From assembly GCA_045660065.1 (NCBI GenBank), contig JAZRDC010000059.1:1-23858 (forward strand): DNA of 23,858 nucleotides, read 5' to 3'. The DNA is from RGIG2094 sp045660065 (GTDB taxonomy: Bacteria > Bacillota > Clostridia > RGIG6154). The notes under the pieces were generated by a model, which worked only from the letters and a program-made list of their open reading frames with translations, was not told where the DNA came from and did not search any database. Numbering within the stretch: position 1 is the stretch's first letter; each line of letters begins with the position of its first letter. This document shows positions 16,207 to 23,858 of the stretch, one piece after another. A program made the position numbers and the translations under genes.

Positions 16207-17742
16207 TTATCTGTTCCAATACTTTCTGTCAAGATTGCGATATTGAATTGCTTCAGCGATATGGGAAGATGTAATGTTTAAACTGTTGTCAAGATCGGCA
16301 ATGGTTCTTGCAACCTTCAATATTCTATCATATGCTCTTGCACTGAGTCCAAGACGCTCAAATGCGGCTTTTAATAACGATTTTTCTTTTTCTCCTAATG
16401 CGCAATATTTTGCAATGTGTTTTGATTTCATCTGAGCATTAGAATATATTCCTTCACCAGCAAATCTTTGCCTTTGAATATTTCGCGCATCATTAACGCG
16501 CTTTTTAATATCAGCAGATTTTTCAGATGGTGAATTATTTTCTAAATCATCGTAATTAACAGGATTAATTTCGATATGTAAATCAATTCTGTCCAAAACA
16601 GGACCGCTTATTCTTGATAGATACTGATTAATCTGATATTCCGTACATTTACATTCATGGTTAGGGTCTCCATAGTAACCGCATTTACAAGGGTTCATTG
16701 CTGCAATGAGCATAAAATTACAAGGAAATGTCATAGAAGATTGAACTCTCGACACGGTAACTGTACCATCTTCTAAAGGCTGTCGTAAAACTTCAACAGC
16801 ATCTTTTTTATACTCCGGAAACTCATCAAGAAATAATACGCCATTATGAGAAAGGCTGACTTCTCCCGGTCTTGGAATAGAGCCTCCACCTGTTAAAGCA
16901 ACCGTAGATACCGTGTGGTGAGGCGCTCTGAAAGGTCTTGTTGTTACAATCGGTATATCAGAATTCAGTGTGCCTGCAACACTATGAATTTTTGTTACTT
17001 CCAAGGCCTCGTCAACAGTAAGATCGGGCAAAATTGTGGGAATTCTTTTTGCAAGCATCGTCTTGCCTGTGCCAGGGCTTCCAATCAAAAGACAGTTATG
17101 TCCACCTGCCGCAGCAATTTCCAACGCTCTTTTAACATTTTCCTGGCCTTTTACTTCAGAAAAATCAAGTTCGGAATCGTTTGTATATTGAAAAAATTTA
17201 TTAATGTCAATTTTGAGTGGTGATATTGCTTTTTCACCGGTAAAATGCATAATAATATCTTTAATATTTTTACATGGAAATACATTGATGCCTTCCACTA
17301 CCGCAGCTTCACCTGCATTTTCAAAAGGGACAAAAATATTTTTTATTCCACTGTCTCTTGCTGCTATTGCAGCAGAAAGAACTCCTCGAACTTTGCGAAT
17401 TTCGCCGGTAAGAGATAACTCACCCAAAAACATACTTTCTTCCATTTCATTATATGAAACAGTCCCTAAACACAAAAGTATACCAACAGCGATTGGCACA
17501 TCATAAACTGCTCCTTCTTTTTTTAAATCAGCAGGAGCCAGATTAATAACATATTTCTTGGCGGGTAAATTAATATTATTGTTGTTTAATGCACTTTTAA
17601 CACGATGCTTACTCTCTTTTACAGCAGCATCAGGAAGGCCTACTATTTCAAACAATGGCATACCATTGCTGACATCTACTTCAACAGTAACCATATATCC
17701 ATTTATGCCATCTATCCCAAAACTATTAACTATTGATATCAT
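16207..17742 (-). CDS. comM: ComM/YifB family Mg-chelatase-like AAA+ ATPase
   Basis: This is a cytoplasmic AAA+ ATPase of the YifB/ComM family; the Vibrio orthologue is a branch-migration helicase used in natural transformation. At 511 residues it has the usual length. The N-terminal Lon-type S5 fold (about 1-170) is marked by GLPDAAVKESKHRV and LAPADLKKEGAVYDVPIA. The AAA+ core has Walker A GSPGTGKTM (221-229), RPFRAPHHT (269-277) and Walker B GVLFLDEFPE (301-310). A cysteine cluster NPCKCGYYGDPNHECKC (350-366) may bind zinc, and LSRISGPVLDRIDLHIE carries the arginine/sensor region. The C-terminal Mg-chelatase domain ends with IAEAIQYRNLDR. The start is ATG with GAAGGG before it, 14 bases after the potD stop. 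Whether it acts in transformation here is unknown. Confidence 0.95.
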   Translation of the reverse strand: MISIVNSFGIDGINGYMVTVEVDVSNGMPLFEIVGLPDAAVKESKHRVKSALNNNNINLPAKKYVINLAPADLKKEGAVYDVPIAVGILLCLGTVSYNEMEESMFLGELSLTGEIRKVRGVLSAAIAARDSGIKNIFVPFENAGEAAVVEGINVFPCKNIKDIIMHFTGEKAISPLKIDINKFFQYTNDSELDFSEVKGQENVKRALEIAAAGGHNCLLIGSPGTGKTMLAKRIPTILPDLTVDEALEVTKIHSVAGTLNSDIPIVTTRPFRAPHHTVSTVALTGGGSIPRPGEVSLSHNGVLFLDEFPEYKKDAVEVLRQPLEDGTVTVSRVQSSMTFPCNFMLIAAMNPCKCGYYGDPNHECKCTEYQINQYLSRISGPVLDRIDLHIEINPVNYDDLENNSPSEKSADIKKRVNDARNIQRQRFAGEGIYSNAQMKSKHIAKYCALGEKEKSLLKAAFERLGLSARAYDRILKVARTIADLDNSLNITSSHIAEAIQYRNLDRKYWNR

Positions 17743-17756
17743 TATGTGCCCTTCTT

Positions 17757-18800
17757 TTATTTAATTCTTACTTCTGTCCAAATATCGTTGTAAATTTTTG
17801 CAACATCCCCTACGTCGCAGATAATTTCTGAGTCTAAAGTATATTCTTCGGGTATATTGATTGCTTTATTTGCTTTAAACTCTTCATCAAGCAGTTCCAT
17901 AGCGGCAGAATTTGTTGTGCCATATTGAATTTGTGGCATAATTGAGGCGTTAATATCTGCGCGATTTAAATAATCGATAAATTTATAAGCAGCCTCTTTG
18001 TGAGGAGCATTCAATGGAATAAACGCACTATCAATTCCAATGCCTATACCTTCTTTTGGATAAACAACTTTAATGTCAGGATTTTCAGCAATGGCTGCTG
18101 AAACCTGTGATGAATACATCAATCCCGCAGAAGCCTCCCCAGAAAGAAGAATTTCATGTGCTTTGTCAGAGTTGAATGTCAAAACATTATCAACGAATTT
18201 TTCCAGAGAATATTTAGCATCATTTAATTTATCAGGATCTGTTTCGTTAAGACTATTTCCAAGCATAAGATTCATCATACCTATAACTACACGCATCTCA
18301 TCGATGCTGACAATTTCACCTTTAAGTGCAGGATTTAATAAATCTTTATAACTTTCAATTTTTACTGGACATCTGCTTTCATCATAAGCTAGTAAAATTC
18401 CACCTGTAGCATAAGGTACAGAATATTTATTATCCGGGTCAAATTGCTTGTTCAGATAAGATGGAGAAATATTTTTCCAGTTATTGATTTTTGATTTGTC
18501 AATTTCAGTCATTAACCCACCTTCACGAGCCATGGTTTCAAAAATATAATCACTGGCAATAACCACATCATATTCGGCAGCGTTAACTGCTTTTAATTTA
18601 GCATACATTTCTTCATTAGATGAAAAGTTGGTATAATTAACTTTTATACCCGTTTCTGCTGTGAATTTTTCAATAACATCAGCAGGAACATAGCCTTCCC
18701 AAGTATAAAGGTTAACAGTTTCGGATGCGTTATTTCCAGCACAAGCCACAAAAAATGCTGAGATAAAAATAACCGTAACAATTAATAATAATTTCTTCAT
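17757..18800 (-). CDS. potD: Spermidine/putrescine ABC transporter substrate-binding lipoprotein
   Basis: PotD captures polyamines outside the membrane and delivers them to PotBC. The 347-residue precursor has a lipoprotein signal peptide with lipobox FVAC (Cys20), so it should be tethered to the outer face of the cell membrane. The family pattern is clear: VNLYTWEGYVP (29-39), YDVVIASDYI, SVPYATGGILLAYD, a DEMR segment and AYKFIDYLNR. The exact ligand (spermidine, putrescine or a related compound) cannot be read from sequence. The start is ATG with AAGGAG about seven bases before, overlapping the potC stop; 11-base gap. Confidence 0.94.
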   Translation of the reverse strand: MKKLLLIVTVIFISAFFVACAGNNASETVNLYTWEGYVPADVIEKFTAETGIKVNYTNFSSNEEMYAKLKAVNAAEYDVVIASDYIFETMAREGGLMTEIDKSKINNWKNISPSYLNKQFDPDNKYSVPYATGGILLAYDESRCPVKIESYKDLLNPALKGEIVSIDEMRVVIGMMNLMLGNSLNETDPDKLNDAKYSLEKFVDNVLTFNSDKAHEILLSGEASAGLMYSSQVSAAIAENPDIKVVYPKEGIGIGIDSAFIPLNAPHKEAAYKFIDYLNRADINASIMPQIQYGTTNSAAMELLDEEFKANKAINIPEEYTLDSEIICDVGDVAKIYNDIWTEVRIK

Positions 18801-18811
18801 AGTAAGACTCC

Positions 18812-19597
18812 TTACATCTTTTTAGTTGGTTTGCTTATATAAAAAACACATATGCATATTGCTGTCAAAACAATCGTTAGTGTTGTGAGAGCATTAATTT
18901 CGGGACTCACTCCAACTCTTAACATAGAATAAACCTTAACAGGCAATGTAGTGTTTGATGCTCCTGACATAAAAAAACTGATAATTACATCATCAAAAGA
19001 CATTATGAACGACAGTGCTGCACCTGATATGATACCGGGCAAAAGTTCCGGGATAGTGATGTGAAAGAATGCCTGCCACGCAGTAGCACCTAAATCTCTC
19101 GCCGCATCCTCAACATTTACATTTATAGTCTTCAGCCTTGATAAAACAACTATTATCACAAAAGGAACACAAAATGATAAATGTGATAAAATAAGCGTAG
19201 CTAACCCGAACTTAACATTCATTGTTGAAAATATCTGCATAAAAGCGATACCTACAATAATTTCAGGGGTAAGAATTGGTAAGTGAACAATCGGTACCAT
19301 AAATCTTGTCAAACTATTCTTATATTTATGAATAGCCAAACTTCCTAATGTGCCGATTACAACAGCAATAACAGTTACTGTTATAGAAAGCATTAGAGAA
19401 ACACCTAAAGATTTCATTAAACTTTCATTGTTAAACAATTTGATATACCATTCAAATGTAAACCCTGACCAGATGGCTGTTGATTTTCCTGCGTTGAAAG
19501 AAAAAACACACACAACAAGCATCGGAAAATATAAAAATAACAAAATTAATGTTAAATATACGGCTTTAATTGCGCGTACTGAGAGTTTACTATTCAT
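18812..19597 (-). CDS. potC: Spermidine/putrescine ABC transporter permease PotC
   Basis: Inner-membrane subunit of the polyamine importer with about six transmembrane helices. The EAA loop that docks on the ATPase reads EDAARDLGATAWQAFFHITI followed by PELLPGIISG. The protein is about 261 residues. I favour ATG at 19597 because the GGTGGTG upstream can act as a weak ribosome site and the resulting N-terminus (MNSKLSV) resembles relatives. In-frame GTG codons at 19609 and 19606 would add four or three residues. The gene overlaps potB by 8 bases, indicating translational coupling. Confidence 0.94.
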   Translation of the reverse strand: MNSKLSVRAIKAVYLTLILLFLYFPMLVVCVFSFNAGKSTAIWSGFTFEWYIKLFNNESLMKSLGVSLMLSITVTVIAVVIGTLGSLAIHKYKNSLTRFMVPIVHLPILTPEIIVGIAFMQIFSTMNVKFGLATLILSHLSFCVPFVIIVVLSRLKTINVNVEDAARDLGATAWQAFFHITIPELLPGIISGAALSFIMSFDDVIISFFMSGASNTTLPVKVYSMLRVGVSPEINALTTLTIVLTAICICVFYISKPTKKM

Positions 19598-20441
19598 TTT
19601 TTTCACCACCCGAAGATAGTTTATAGTAGAATATAATAAAAATCAAAGCCATCGCCATCATAACCACAGAAAGTGATGACCCAAAAGGTAAATTACGGGT
19701 TGCGGTAAACTGATCTCTTATGACATTTCCTAATAAAGCAGTTTTTCCCCCACCTATTAAATCAGAGATGTAGAATAGTCCCAGGCAAGGTGTAAAGACC
19801 AAAATAGAACCTGCAACAATCCCCGGCAAAGACAAAGGAACGATAATTTTGAAAAAGGTAACTAATTTTCCTGCTCCCAAATCTTTAGACGCTTCTATAT
19901 ATGTTATATCCAATTTTTCAACAGAAGAATAAATCGGCAAAAACATAACAGGAAGAAATAAATATACCATTGTTGCGATAACCGCTGATTCTGTATATAA
20001 AAGTTGTAATGGCGAATTTGTTATACCTATATACATGAGTAACTTGTTAATAATACCATCTGCTCTTAAAATCGCCATAAAAGAATATGTTCTTACTAAA
20101 GAATTAGTCCAGTATGGTAGTATTATTAATAGTAACATAATCAATTGAAGTCGTTTATTTAACTTAGAAATAATATATGCAAGAGGAAATGCAGTCAATA
20201 ACACAAACATAGTTGTTACAAAAGCAATCTTTACAGAATTAAGTAACACTTCTCCATAAATTTTAGAAAATAGTTTTGCATAATTAGAAGTTGTAAATAT
20301 CAAAGAAATATTACCTAAATCATCAGCCCTGCAAAAACTGGTGATAAAAATATATCCTGTCGGAATGATAACAAACATAAGCAAAAACAAACAAAGTGTC
20401 CAATTTGATATGCTTTTTATTGAAAATATTTTTTTAAACAT
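19590..20441 (-). CDS. potB: Spermidine/putrescine ABC transporter permease PotB
   Basis: The second channel subunit of the polyamine importer, 283 residues, with about six hydrophobic helices beginning at residues 14-36. The EAA loop is EASKDLGAGKLVTFFKIIVP followed by LSLPGIVAG. Another family feature is LPYWTNSLVRTYSF, the segment after the third helix. The start is ATG at 20441 with a modest AGGTAG site, 15 bases after the potA stop. It forms a heterodimer with PotC. Confidence 0.94.
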   Translation of the reverse strand: MFKKIFSIKSISNWTLCLFLLMFVIIPTGYIFITSFCRADDLGNISLIFTTSNYAKLFSKIYGEVLLNSVKIAFVTTMFVLLTAFPLAYIISKLNKRLQLIMLLLIILPYWTNSLVRTYSFMAILRADGIINKLLMYIGITNSPLQLLYTESAVIATMVYLFLPVMFLPIYSSVEKLDITYIEASKDLGAGKLVTFFKIIVPLSLPGIVAGSILVFTPCLGLFYISDLIGGGKTALLGNVIRDQFTATRNLPFGSSLSVVMMAMALIFIIFYYKLSSGGEKNE

Positions 20442-20456
20442 AAGTTATACTACCTA

Positions 20457-21482
20457 TCATTCGTAAATGTAGTGAATTTTATTTTTAACAGCAATTTTAA
20501 CTTCATCGCCATGTGAAAAAGTTGGTGTATCAAAACCATGCATGACTATTTTTGTTCCTGATTCAAGCATAAGTTCTGTAACAACTACACTGCCTTTCAC
20601 TGACTGTTTAATGACTTTGGAAACAGTTCCCGAATCCGAAAGAATAATGTTTTCAGGACGTATTACTGCATATACATGTAATTCTTTTTCGTTATAAGGT
20701 TCTGAAGTAAACAAATCAAATTTATACATTTTACTATCAGCAACTGATATACCTTTTAAAATGTTAGATTCACCTATAAATTTTGCCACAAAAGAATTCT
20801 TAGGAAAATTATAAATTTCATTAGGCGTACCAATTTGCTCTATACTGCCATTGTTCATAAGTATAATTCTATCTGACAAATTCAAAGCCTCGTCCTGATC
20901 GTGGGTAATATAAACAAATGTGGTGCCTGAACTTTTTTGCATTTTCTTTAATTCATCTTGCATGTCCAAACGCAATCTATGATCCAGTGCACCAAGCGGC
21001 TCATCTAAAAGCAACACTTTAGGTTCAAGAACCAAAGCTCTTGCTATTGCAACACGCTGCTTTTGTCCACCACTTAGTTGATGTATCTTTCTTTTTTCAT
21101 AACCATTCATTTGAACCAGTTCTAAAACAGTTTCAACCTTACTGATAATTTCTGATTTTGATAATTTTCTCAATTTTAAACCATATGCAATATTATCAAA
21201 AACATTCATATGAGGAAAAAGTGCATAGTTTTGAAAAACAGTATTTACACTCCTCTTTTCAGGCGGAAGATTGTCAACATTGCCACCATCGAGAACAATA
21301 CTGCCGGTATCCGGTGTTTCCAATCCAGCAATAATTCTGAGCAAAGTTGTTTTTCCACAACCTGATGGTCCAAGAATTGTAATAAATTCCCCTTTATTTA
21401 TATCTACATTGAAATTTTTTAAAGCAGTTACATTTCCAAAAGTTTTATTGATGCTATTTATTGAAAGGATTGTATCATTCAA
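20457..21482 (-). CDS. potA: Spermidine/putrescine ABC transporter ATP-binding protein
   Basis: This cytoplasmic ATPase energises the PotBC channel. All ABC motifs are present: Walker A GPSGCGKTT (38-46), Q-loop Gln84, signature LSGGQ (136-140), Walker B VLLLDE (156-161), D-loop GALD and H-loop His194 in ITHDQDEA. The C-terminal portion (about 240-341) is the shorter regulatory OB/TOBE-type domain of this subfamily, with AVIRPENIIL. The start codon is TTG at 21482, supported by AAGGAG eight bases upstream; the nearby ATG (21478) is in another frame. It is the first gene of the operon and is preceded by a near-consensus promoter, with no adjacent regulator gene. Confidence 0.95.
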   Translation of the reverse strand: MNDTILSINSINKTFGNVTALKNFNVDINKGEFITILGPSGCGKTTLLRIIAGLETPDTGSIVLDGGNVDNLPPEKRSVNTVFQNYALFPHMNVFDNIAYGLKLRKLSKSEIISKVETVLELVQMNGYEKRKIHQLSGGQKQRVAIARALVLEPKVLLLDEPLGALDHRLRLDMQDELKKMQKSSGTTFVYITHDQDEALNLSDRIILMNNGSIEQIGTPNEIYNFPKNSFVAKFIGESNILKGISVADSKMYKFDLFTSEPYNEKELHVYAVIRPENIILSDSGTVSKVIKQSVKGSVVVTELMLESGTKIVMHGFDTPTFSHGDEVKIAVKNKIHYIYE

Positions 21483-21528
21483 ACCTAAAACTCCTTTTTT
21501 GAAAAATTACCAAATATTCTTAACTTAT

Positions 21529-21557
21529 ATTTTATAATATTTCTCAAAAATTGTCAA
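21529..21557 (-). promoter_or_regulatory. Sigma-A promoter of the pot-comM-murG-pth-mfd run
   Basis: On the minus strand a perfect TTGACA (21552-21557) is followed after 17 bases by TAAAAT (21529-21534, five of six consensus bases). Transcription should begin near 21522, giving a leader of about 40 bases before the TTG start. The -35 box abuts the EamA terminator hairpin. No further strong promoter was noticed between it and 10689. Confidence 0.8.
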
Positions 21558-21558
21558 T

Positions 21559-21589
21559 AAATACAAAGCAGACAACATAAGTTGTCTGC
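21559..21589 (-). terminator. Terminator hairpin after the EamA gene
   Basis: GCAGACAAC and GTTGTCTGC form a perfect 9-bp stem with an ATAA loop (21568-21589), starting four bases beyond the EamA stop codon. On the minus strand it is followed by TTTGTATTTATT, a broken T-tract, so termination may be incomplete. Because it is a perfect palindrome just upstream of the potA -35 box, an operator role is an alternative. Confidence 0.7.
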
Positions 21590-21593
21590 AATT

Positions 21594-22466
21594 TTATATT
21601 TTTCTCTTTTTAATCTGCGCAAACAGTATTCCAACAAAAATCAGCACACATCCAACATAACCTTTTATTGACATGGTTTCGTGTAGAATTAACGCACCGC
21701 CTATTGCACTGAAGACAGCCTCTGTTGAGCATATTATTGATGCAAATTCCGGATTTAAATCCTTTTGCCCGATTACCTGAAAAGTATACGCTACACCAAC
21801 AGACATCACGCCACCGTACAAGATCGGTATCCCTGCAGCATATATGTTGCTGACAGCAGGTTCTTCAAAAATTAATGCGCATATTATACTCAAAATTCCA
21901 CAAGTTAAAAATTGCCCGAAAGAGTATTTTAATGGACTGATGTTTTCAACAAATTTGTCAATTAACAATATGTGTGCCGCCCAGAAAAACGTACCAATAA
22001 AAACAACCACATCTCCAAAATTAATTCTTTCATTCCCTGCAACACTAAGCAAGTATAACCCAACACAGGAAAGGATAACGCCTATCCAAGTGGTTAACTC
22101 AGATTTTTTGCCAGTAAATAATTTATATATTGGTACAAGCACTATATATAAACTGGTAATGAATCCGGCTTTACCCGCGCTCTGACCTATAATTATCCCC
22201 TGCTGTTGCAAAGTAGATGCACTAAACAAAACAGTACCTGTTATAACAGAAACAATGGCAGTCTTAATAAAAATCTGCTTTGTTATCTTTTCTCGCTCAA
22301 AGATGAAAATTACAGGGATAAGTGAGATAGAACCTAACAAATACCTTACACCGTTATATGTAAAACACTCTACATATTCCGCACCAATTCGCTGAGCAAC
22401 AAAAGCAAATCCCCAAATAACTGCTGTAAGTACTAAAAATAATGTAGCTCTGATTTCTTTATTCAT
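21594..22466 (-). CDS. EamA-family (DMT superfamily) membrane transporter
   Basis: This integral membrane protein has about ten hydrophobic helices arranged as two EamA repeats (roughly residues 5-135 and 148-287), the architecture of drug/metabolite transporters that export amino acids, nucleosides or other small metabolites. Recognisable features are AVIWGFAFVAQRIG near the N-terminus, STLQQQGI with KAGFITSLYIVLVPI at the end of the first half and ICSTEAVFSAIGGALILHE in the second. The substrate cannot be inferred. I choose ATG at 22466 (290 residues) because the AAAGG site (22477-22481) is ten bases away. An upstream in-frame TTG at 22475 lies one base from that site and is unlikely. It is a single gene with its own promoter and terminator. 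Confidence 0.9.
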   Translation of the reverse strand: MNKEIRATLFLVLTAVIWGFAFVAQRIGAEYVECFTYNGVRYLLGSISLIPVIFIFEREKITKQIFIKTAIVSVITGTVLFSASTLQQQGIIIGQSAGKAGFITSLYIVLVPIYKLFTGKKSELTTWIGVILSCVGLYLLSVAGNERINFGDVVVFIGTFFWAAHILLIDKFVENISPLKYSFGQFLTCGILSIICALIFEEPAVSNIYAAGIPILYGGVMSVGVAYTFQVIGQKDLNPEFASIICSTEAVFSAIGGALILHETMSIKGYVGCVLIFVGILFAQIKKRKI

Positions 22467-22495
22467 AACAACCAACCTTTAAAAAAACTTCATAA

Positions 22496-22524
22496 ATTTT
22501 ATCATACTCTTATTATTTTGTCAA
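22496..22524 (-). promoter_or_regulatory. Sigma-A promoter of the EamA gene
   Basis: On the minus strand TTGACA (22519-22524) is followed after 17 bases by TAAAAT (22496-22501), with an extended -10 TG one base before. This is near-ideal. The predicted start of transcription near 22489 leaves a short leader carrying the AAAGG ribosome site. Confidence 0.82.
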
Positions 22525-22574
22525 TTTTAAGCAACAAAATATTTTTAAGTGTAGATTTTTTCCAAAAAATGTGA

Positions 22575-22580
22575 TATGAT
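22575..22580 (+). promoter_or_regulatory. Extended -10 promoter of the ftsK-like gene
   Basis: TGATATGAT (22572-22580) is an extended -10 element with TATGAT as the hexamer, about 29 bases before the ATG. No good -35 box lies 17 bases upstream (TAGATT at 22552-22557), which extended -10 promoters can tolerate. It is divergent from the EamA promoter, with about 50 bases between the two -35 and -10 regions. Confidence 0.5.
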
Positions 22581-22608
22581 ATATACATAAATTACAAGGA
22601 GTTTTAAA

Positions 22609-23858
22609 ATGGCTGATAAAAAGAAAAAAACAAGTACCAAGAAAAAAATTGAATCCACCAAACGAAGCATCGCCCCGGAAATTGCCGCGGTAGCATTTGT
22701 TGCAATATCTTTTTTTGTAATCGTAACGATGTTTTCAGACAGCACCGGATATGTTGGTTCACTAATCAAAGATTTGCTTTTGGGTCTATTCTCTTTTTCT
22801 GCATATATTGTTCCTTTTGTTGTACTTGCGCTTGGTACAAACCTTATTATCGAAAAACAAATCAAGAAATATCGTTATATATACATTACTTCCGGAATAA
22901 TACTTCTTATTATTTCTGCATTATTTGAATATTTCTCCGGCAATGTTCACGAAGATGGATTTGTTAAAACTTTAGCTGAGTTATATACAGGTGGCATGAT
23001 TACCAGTGGTGGTGGCATATTCGGCGGTTTGCTTAATATCGGATTAAGTAATCTTATCGGTTCAGCAGGAACAATGATTGTTTATCTTGCGGTTATATTA
23101 ATCTGTATAATAGTAATCACTCGAATTTCCATTGTTGATAATGCTGAAAAATGTGCAAAAAACATCAAAAACTCTGCAGAGCAGTATATCCAGCAAAGAG
23201 AACAGGAAAAATTAGAAAAGAAAGAGAAAAAACTTCAGGCAATAAAAAATGCGCTTATGGACGAAACTGACGAGGACACAGCCTCTGATTTAAGTCATGT
23301 TCAAATCGATAACCCAAAAATTATAACCAATGATGATTATGAAGATGACTATAATGAAATAGAAATTCCTGAAGATGAGGATATCGTTATTGGCCCTGAT
23401 TTTCCAATTATACCTGAAGATATTGCCACACCGTACACTGACATAGTTATCGAGCCTGACAATCAGGTTGCTTTAAATATTGATTCTACTGAATCAACAG
23501 AACCTGTTAACTATCAGGATGACGGTGATGAATATATTGAAAATTACATATTCCCCACTGTTGATATGCTTAAACTTAATAAGAAGGGCAAAAAATCTGT
23601 CAAAGAATCCGATCTTATGAACAATGCAAGAAAATTAGTTGACACCTTGGATAGTTTTGGCGTAAAAGCTAAAATTCTACAAGTATCAAAAGGTCCGACA
23701 ATAACTCGCTATGAACTTCAGCCAATGGCAGGTGTAAAAGTAAGTAAAATTGTTAATCTTGCAGATGATATTGCTTTAAACCTCGCTGCACAGGGTGTAA
23801 GAATTGAGGCCCCAATCCCGGGTAAAGCCGCGATAGGAATTGAAGTTCCAAACAATGA
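22609..23858 (+). CDS. FtsK/SpoIIIE DNA translocase, N-terminal part (partial)
   Basis: Proteins of this family pump double-stranded DNA through the division or sporulation septum. The window holds 416 codons; the 3' end is missing. After a lysine-rich start there are four to five membrane helices (about residues 23-42, 57-80, 89-107, 130-172), a lysine/glutamate-rich stretch (195-215), a long acidic linker (about 218-330), and the beginning of the motor alpha domain: GVKAKILQVSKGPTITRYEL (with preceding LVDTLDSF), then GVKVSKIVNLADDIALNLAA and APIPGKAAIGIEVPNN. The frame is cut before Walker A. The start is ATG with AAGGAG (22596-22601) seven bases upstream. Which paralogue this is, vegetative FtsK/SftA-like or sporulation SpoIIIE, cannot be settled; the four-helix N-terminus fits SpoIIIE/FtsK. 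Confidence 0.93.
   Translation, partial: MADKKKKTSTKKKIESTKRSIAPEIAAVAFVAISFFVIVTMFSDSTGYVGSLIKDLLLGLFSFSAYIVPFVVLALGTNLIIEKQIKKYRYIYITSGIILLIISALFEYFSGNVHEDGFVKTLAELYTGGMITSGGGIFGGLLNIGLSNLIGSAGTMIVYLAVILICIIVITRISIVDNAEKCAKNIKNSAEQYIQQREQEKLEKKEKKLQAIKNALMDETDEDTASDLSHVQIDNPKIITNDDYEDDYNEIEIPEDEDIVIGPDFPIIPEDIATPYTDIVIEPDNQVALNIDSTESTEPVNYQDDGDEYIENYIFPTVDMLKLNKKGKKSVKESDLMNNARKLVDTLDSFGVKAKILQVSKGPTITRYELQPMAGVKVSKIVNLADDIALNLAAQGVRIEAPIPGKAAIGIEVPNN

Noticed and set aside
22545..22865. Minus-strand open frame overlapping the ftsK start
   Set aside because: It lies opposite a well-supported plus-strand gene with promoter, ribosome site and family match, and has no recognisable product.

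Overview
The window is AT-rich chromosomal DNA of a low-GC Gram-positive, most likely an endospore-forming member of the Clostridia. Support comes from an alpha/beta-type small acid-soluble spore protein gene, the Firmicutes-style pth-mfd pair, strong Shine-Dalgarno sequences (AAGGAG, AGGAGG), near-consensus sigma-A promoters, and a PotD with a lipoprotein signal. I do not assign a genus.

Left block (1-10120, all minus strand): a three-gene operon for exported proteins. From a promoter near 10090-10120 it encodes a subtilisin-like (S8) serine peptidase, then a 1795-residue secreted protein built from about 18 tandem Ig-like modules, then a third exported protein of at least 1206 residues that runs off the left edge. 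The genes are tightly coupled: a 4-base overlap, then a 10-base gap in which an AGGAGG ribosome site overlaps the previous stop codon. No sortase motif or S-layer-homology domain is visible in the complete giant protein. This is the most distinctive part of the window.

Middle (10241-10660): an alpha/beta SASP gene with its own terminator and a possible sigma-G promoter. Its C-terminal half departs from the family.

Right block (10689-21560, minus strand): a long co-directional run, potA-potB-potC-potD (polyamine ABC importer), comM/yifB (Mg-chelatase-like AAA+ ATPase), murG (lipid II synthesis), pth (peptidyl-tRNA hydrolase), mfd (transcription-repair coupling factor) and a flavin-reductase-like gene. 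Every gap is 37 bases or less, several genes overlap, and I see no internal terminator. One transcript from the strong promoter at 21529-21557 could cover all nine genes.

Right edge (21559-23858): a minus-strand EamA/DMT-family transporter gene with a strong promoter and a hairpin terminator, divergent from the 5' part of a plus-strand ftsK/spoIIIE DNA translocase gene that is cut by the window before its Walker A motif.

No tRNA, rRNA, CRISPR array, insertion sequence or phage gene was recognised. No gene-free stretch exceeds 300 bases; the longest is 10065-10319, which holds a promoter, a terminator and a small palindrome. Apart from the surface-protein operon, the gene content is ordinary core genome.
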